A stretch of 8,967 nucleotides of DNA from Ruminococcus sp. (lineage in GTDB: Bacteria; Bacillota; Clostridia; Oscillospirales; Acutalibacteraceae), in assembly GCA_017502425.1 (NCBI GenBank), contig JAFVVB010000035.1, positions 1 through 8,967 on the forward strand. The letters are read 5' to 3'. Positions 6,117 to 8,967 of this stretch are shown in pieces (positions within the stretch are counted from its first letter, which is position 1; every line of letters starts with the position of its first letter). A program made the position numbers and the translations under genes. The notes beneath the pieces are model-generated. The model searched no databases. It saw only the letters and a program-made list of their open reading frames with translations, and was not told where the DNA came from.

Positions 6117-6868
6117 GGGCACTAATAACAGGAGCATCATCGGGAATAGGAAGAGATATGGCACGATATCTCGCAAAAAAAGGCTATGATTTAGTCATAG
6201 TTGCTCGACGCACCGATAGATTAGAAAAGCTTAAAAAAGAGCTTTCGCACGTCGATGTCAGATGCATTGGTGCGGATTTATCCGATAAGGCTGAATGCGT
6301 GCGTGTGTATGAGGAAACTAAAGATTTACAGATTGATATGCTCATAAATAACGCGGGTTTTGGCTTAGCTGGTGAGTTTTTTGATACCGATCTCGATACA
6401 GAACTTAAGATGATAGATACCAATATCACGGCGCTTCATATACTCACTAAGCTTTATCTCAAAGATTTCGTTGAGCGTGACAGCGGTACTATACTTAATG
6501 TTGCGTCGTCTGCAGCATTTATGGCTGGTCCGCTACTCAATACTTACTACGCTACTAAAAACTATGTATACAGACTTAGTCAGGCGATTTATCAGGAGCT
6601 CAAAGAGCGTAAAAGTAAGGTGAAAATTTCCATACTTTGCCCCGGTCCTATAAAGACCGAGTTTTTGGATATCGCAAACGTGGGCTTTGTGATAAAAGGA
6701 CTTGAGAGTGAGTATGTAGCAAAGCTCGCTATCGATAAAGCGCTGAAAGGAAAGCTCATAATAATTCCTGGGGTAATGATGAAAATCGGTAAGTTTTTAC
6801 TGAGGTTTACTCCTGAGAAACTGATGCTTTTCGTATCATACCGCATTCAGCACAGAAAGAAAAAATAG
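6113..6868 (+). CDS. Short-chain dehydrogenase/reductase (classical SDR)
   Basis: With the start at 6113 the protein has 251 residues, the usual classical SDR length. The Rossmann cofactor motif TGASSGIG (6-13) begins almost at the N-terminus. ARR after the second strand (31-33) favours NADP(H) over NAD(H). NNAG is at 79-82. The catalytic tetrad is complete: Asn104, Ser132, Tyr145 and Lys149 (YYATK). CPGPIKTEF (176-184) is the family-typical cofactor loop. The C-terminus (about 220-251) is a long amphipathic, basic stretch ending in HRKKK, which could touch the membrane. The closest general look is the DltE/YdfG-like group, but substrate cannot be inferred. The gene overlaps the alkyltransferase stop by ATGA, so both are translated in a coupled way. 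A hairpin follows 6 bases after its stop. Confidence 0.92.
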   Translation: MRALITGASSGIGRDMARYLAKKGYDLVIVARRTDRLEKLKKELSHVDVRCIGADLSDKAECVRVYEETKDLQIDMLINNAGFGLAGEFFDTDLDTELKMIDTNITALHILTKLYLKDFVERDSGTILNVASSAAFMAGPLLNTYYATKNYVYRLSQAIYQELKERKSKVKISILCPGPIKTEFLDIANVGFVIKGLESEYVAKLAIDKALKGKLIIIPGVMMKIGKFLLRFTPEKLMLFVSYRIQHRKKK

Positions 6869-6874
6869 CACAAA

Positions 6875-6897
6875 AAAGCTCCCGAAAAGGGAGCTTT
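6875..6897. terminator. Bidirectional terminator between convergent SDR and MreB-like genes
   Basis: AAAGCTCCC (6875-6883) pairs perfectly with GGGAGCTTT (6889-6897) around GAAAA. The minus strand runs into six T in a row (complement of 6872-6877), so it is the stronger terminator for the MreB-like gene. On the plus strand the T run is broken (TTTACTTTTTA). Confidence 0.85.
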
Positions 6898-6911
6898 ACT
6901 TTTTATATGAT

Positions 6912-7925
6912 TTAGTACACAGTCATCAGCGGATTCAGGCTGTTTTTCTGGGATTCTGCCTCGTCTATGTAGTCGATAGCTTTATAAAGACCGTTTACTA
7001 CACAATCCTCGGGCTTTTTAGCTACTTCTACTTTGATGTCAGTAGCAGTTTCCACCATTTCTTTCATACCTCTTAAATTACTCAGTCCGCCTGTGATAGT
7101 GATACCATCGGTGTGGATATCTGCTAAAAGCTCAGGTGGTGTCTCTTCGAGTACGTCGGAAATGCTGATAGCAATATTTTTAGCTATATCGAAAATTACT
7201 TCCATAATTTCTGATGAAGTAACCTCAACCGCTTTTGGAAGACCTCTTACTGCGTCACGACCTTTGAGTCTGTATGTTCTGTCATTTTCTTCGTACATAA
7301 CGGTACCGATAGCTTCTTTGCATTTTTGTGCCATACTTTTACCGATTACTAAATTATGCTGGCGTCTTGCGTATTTTATGATTTCTTCGTCCATAGCGTT
7401 TCCTGCGATTTTCAGAGTTTTTCCGACTGAAACACCGCCAAGTGTCATGACAGCAATGTCAACGCTACCACCACCGATGTTCACAAGCATAGTGCCGTGA
7501 GGACTCATGATATCTTTATTACATCCGAAAGCAGCTGCTTTAGCAGATTCTAAAAGCAGTACTCTGCGTACACCGAAACTGGAAATTGCATTAACGATAG
7601 CTCGTTTTTCAACCTCGGTGATTTCTCCCGGGATACACGCTAATACTCTAGGCATTACGACACGACTCTTACACACTTCACCTAAGAATATGTTGACAAG
7701 TTCTTCTACTAGTCCCGATTGTGCAATAACGGAAGAGTCAAGTGGAAATACTACGTCAACTCGGTTTGAAGTCCTTCCTAGCATCTGGTATGCTTCGTCA
7801 CCGAATGCAAGAATTTCGTTAGTCGTTTTATCGTATGATATAACCGATGGCATATCGATTACTTTACCTTCGTTTTCAATACAGATTCTGGTATTATTGG
7901 TACCTAAATCAAGTGCTATATCCAT
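6912..7925 (-). CDS. Divergent MreB-like actin-fold ATPase
   Basis: The 337-residue protein has the MreB motif order. Phosphate-1 is DLGTNNTRI (6-14), followed by MPSVISY and LAFGDEAYQMLGRTS. Then come CIPGEITEVEKRAI (97-110), ESAKAAAFG (126-134), phosphate-2 VNIGGGSVDIAV (148-159), AGNAMDEEIIKYARRQHNLVIG (174-195) and adenosine ITGGLSNLRG (277-286). MreB filaments normally guide cell-wall synthesis at the membrane. Here several near-invariant positions differ: Asp of VDIGGG is Asn149, the EEP before AAAIG is ESA, VIADF is VIAQS and TGGG is TGGL. There is no N-terminal membrane helix and no mreC or mreD nearby. It lies downstream of comF on the same strand but has its own promoter. The start is set by AAAGGTGG 9 bases upstream and an in-frame TAG just before the ATG. 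It is probably an MreB paralogue rather than the main rod-shape protein. Confidence 0.85.
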   Translation of the reverse strand: MDIALDLGTNNTRICIENEGKVIDMPSVISYDKTTNEILAFGDEAYQMLGRTSNRVDVVFPLDSSVIAQSGLVEELVNIFLGEVCKSRVVMPRVLACIPGEITEVEKRAIVNAISSFGVRRVLLLESAKAAAFGCNKDIMSPHGTMLVNIGGGSVDIAVMTLGGVSVGKTLKIAGNAMDEEIIKYARRQHNLVIGKSMAQKCKEAIGTVMYEENDRTYRLKGRDAVRGLPKAVEVTSSEIMEVIFDIAKNIAISISDVLEETPPELLADIHTDGITITGGLSNLRGMKEMVETATDIKVEVAKKPEDCVVNGLYKAIDYIDEAESQKNSLNPLMTVY

Positions 7926-7956
7926 CTATGAATACCACCTTTCGTTTCTAAGTGAG

Positions 7957-7985
7957 ATTATATAACAGAGTATGAGTTTTTTCAA
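7957..7985 (-). promoter_or_regulatory. Sigma-A-type promoter of the MreB-like gene
   Basis: On the minus strand: TTGAAA (7985-7980), a 17-base spacer, then a perfect TATAAT (7962-7957). Transcription should start near 7950, with a leader of about 25 bases. The -35 box begins 4 bases after the comF stop. No hairpin separates the genes, so read-through from comF is also possible. Confidence 0.78.
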
Positions 7986-7988
7986 GTT

Positions 7989-8654
7989 TCAAAATAAGTC
8001 AGCAGTGGTAAGTAATGTCACACAACATATTTGAGCAGGTTTTGCTTTACTGAGGGTTTTGGCGCATTCGCCTAATGTTGAACGTGTGGTGACAACATCA
8101 TCGACTAAAAGTATGTGTTTATCCTTTACTTTATCTTTATCGCATACTTTGAAAGCACCCTTGAGATTAGTCTTTCGTTTTTTAGGTTCAACATCGTGTT
8201 GGTGCTCGGTGTGCCTGATTTTTTCAAGCGTGTTTACACACGGTGTTTTCATATGCTCCGATAGACATTTTGCGAGCAGTTCGCTTTGATTGTATCCACG
8301 CTCGAACTCGTCCTTTTTGTGCATAGGAACGAATGTGATATAGTCAAAAATCATATCGGGATAAGCCACCTTTATCTGATTGTACATCAGAAACGCTAGC
8401 TGGTCTGCGTACTGTGGCTTTGAATTGAACTTGAAGTTTATGAGAGTCTTCTTGAATATTCCGTCATATGGCAGTGCACTGGTGCATCGGTAACCACCCG
8501 TTACACCGTGCGATACTCCTCTTTTTGGAATTAGCTTTTTGCATTTATCGCACGCGTAGTCTTTTTTGTTCAAAATAGTACCGCAGTACGGACAACGAGA
8601 CGGATAAAAAGTCTCTTTTATGAAATTTGCTAAAATTGAGAATGGTTTAATCAT
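7989..8654 (-). CDS. comF: ComF-family protein (zinc finger plus phosphoribosyltransferase-like domain)
   Basis: The 221-residue protein has the ComF/GntX layout. A four-Cys zinc finger lies near the N-terminus (CPYC, Cys21/24; CDKC, Cys35/38), then TSALPYDG and IFKKTLINFKF (58-76). VPMHKKDEFERGYNQSELLA follows (109-128), with KRKTNLKGAF (159-168), and last the PRPP-loop region ILLVDDVVTTRSTL (181-194). ComF helps single-stranded DNA handling during natural transformation in organisms where it has been studied. Oddly, the PRPP loop, which is usually TTGxT, reads TTRST with Arg191 in place of Gly. A weak site TAGGAA (8666-8661) precedes the ATG. It starts 9 bases after the recD2 stop, so the two are surely co-transcribed. 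The family call is firm; transformation competence of this organism is inference. Confidence 0.92.
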   Translation of the reverse strand: MIKPFSILANFIKETFYPSRCPYCGTILNKKDYACDKCKKLIPKRGVSHGVTGGYRCTSALPYDGIFKKTLINFKFNSKPQYADQLAFLMYNQIKVAYPDMIFDYITFVPMHKKDEFERGYNQSELLAKCLSEHMKTPCVNTLEKIRHTEHQHDVEPKKRKTNLKGAFKVCDKDKVKDKHILLVDDVVTTRSTLGECAKTLSKAKPAQICCVTLLTTADLF

Positions 8655-8663
8655 AGCGATTTC

Positions 8664-8967
8664 CTATTCAGTAGTAAGAAAGTATTTAAGTCCCGAGAAG
8701 CGTGCGATTCGCTTGTTATTATTAACCATACGTTTAACCGCATTCTGGTCACCGACTAAAATGAGCATTTTCTTAGCTCTTGTGACAGCAGTATAAAGCA
8801 GGTTTCTGTACATCAGCTGAGGGGGGAAGTTATGTATCGGCATAACTACCGCTTCGAACTCGTTGCCCTGACTTTTATGAACCGTACACGCATACGCAAG
8901 CTCTAAATCAGAAAGAGAGTCGGTATCATACATAGCGATTTTGTCATCAAAACTCACTTTCACTAAG
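8664..8967 (-). CDS. recD2: RecD2-type ATP-dependent DNA helicase, C-terminal end (5' part outside window)
   Basis: Only the last 100 residues or so are present; the frame runs off the right edge, so an internal GTG near 8963 is not the real start. The segment holds two superfamily-1 helicase motifs: YACTVHKSQGNEFEAVV (motif V region, with the HKSQG typical of RecD proteins) and YRNLLYTAVTRAKKMLILVG (motif VI with the Arg that senses ATP). RecD2 is a 5'-3' DNA helicase acting in DNA repair and processing, found without RecBC in many Firmicutes. It ends just ahead of comF, an order often met in clostridia, and the two probably share an operon. The N-terminal helix-hairpin-helix and Walker motifs cannot be checked here. 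TraA-like relaxase helicases share these motifs but are less likely next to comF. Confidence 0.88.
   Translation of the reverse strand, partial: LVKVSFDDKIAMYDTDSLSDLELAYACTVHKSQGNEFEAVVMPIHNFPPQLMYRNLLYTAVTRAKKMLILVGDQNAVKRMVNNNKRIARFSGLKYFLTTE

Noticed and set aside
7033..7965. Long, nearly continuous plus-strand open frame (two parts, 155 and 152 codons) opposite the MreB-like gene
   Set aside because: It is antisense to a clear gene with full family motifs, has no ribosome binding site or recognisable domain, and is explained by the codon composition of the minus-strand gene.

Overview
The window looks like chromosome of a low-GC Firmicute, most likely a gut-type clostridium (Clostridia, perhaps Oscillospiraceae/Ruminococcaceae or a relative). 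The evidence is strong AGGAGG-type ribosome binding sites, TTGAAA/TATAAT-type promoters with 17-base spacers, short intergenic gaps, a Gram-positive-style lipoprotein, and the recD2-comF-MreB-like gene order. The family-level placement is a guess. No rRNA, tRNA, CRISPR array, insertion sequence or attachment site was seen.

Layout, left to right. (1) 1-1976, plus strand: the end of a MacB/FtsX-type ABC permease cut by the window edge, then its ATPase, closed by a terminator at 1986-2020. (2) 2043-4411, plus strand: a self-contained two-gene unit with its own good promoter, a fold-III PLP alanine-racemase-like protein, a 'sugar-transfer-associated' ATP-grasp ligase 15 bases later, and a perfect 14-bp terminator hairpin. 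(3) 4420-5667, minus strand: a secreted lipoprotein with a six- or seven-bladed beta-propeller of DUF5050 type, driven by an extended -10 promoter. (4) 5799-6868, plus strand: a single-domain MGMT/Ogt-like alkyltransferase whose stop overlaps the start of a short-chain dehydrogenase (ATGA). (5) 6912-8967, minus strand: recD2 (3' end only), comF, and a divergent MreB-like actin-fold ATPase with its own promoter. Convergent gene pairs at 4378-4419 and 6869-6911 are each separated by one hairpin that can terminate both strands.

How the genes work together. The ABC pair forms one membrane machine. The racemase and ATP-grasp protein are the best candidate for an undescribed system. A non-canonical racemase could supply a D-amino acid that the ligase attaches to another metabolite or to an envelope or exopolysaccharide building block, but neither substrate can be read from the sequence. 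The recD2-comF pair suggests a DNA-processing or competence-like role, and the MreB-like protein sits with these genes rather than with mreC/mreD. The lipoprotein and the alkyltransferase-SDR pair are transcribed divergently from a 131-base region with back-to-back promoters.
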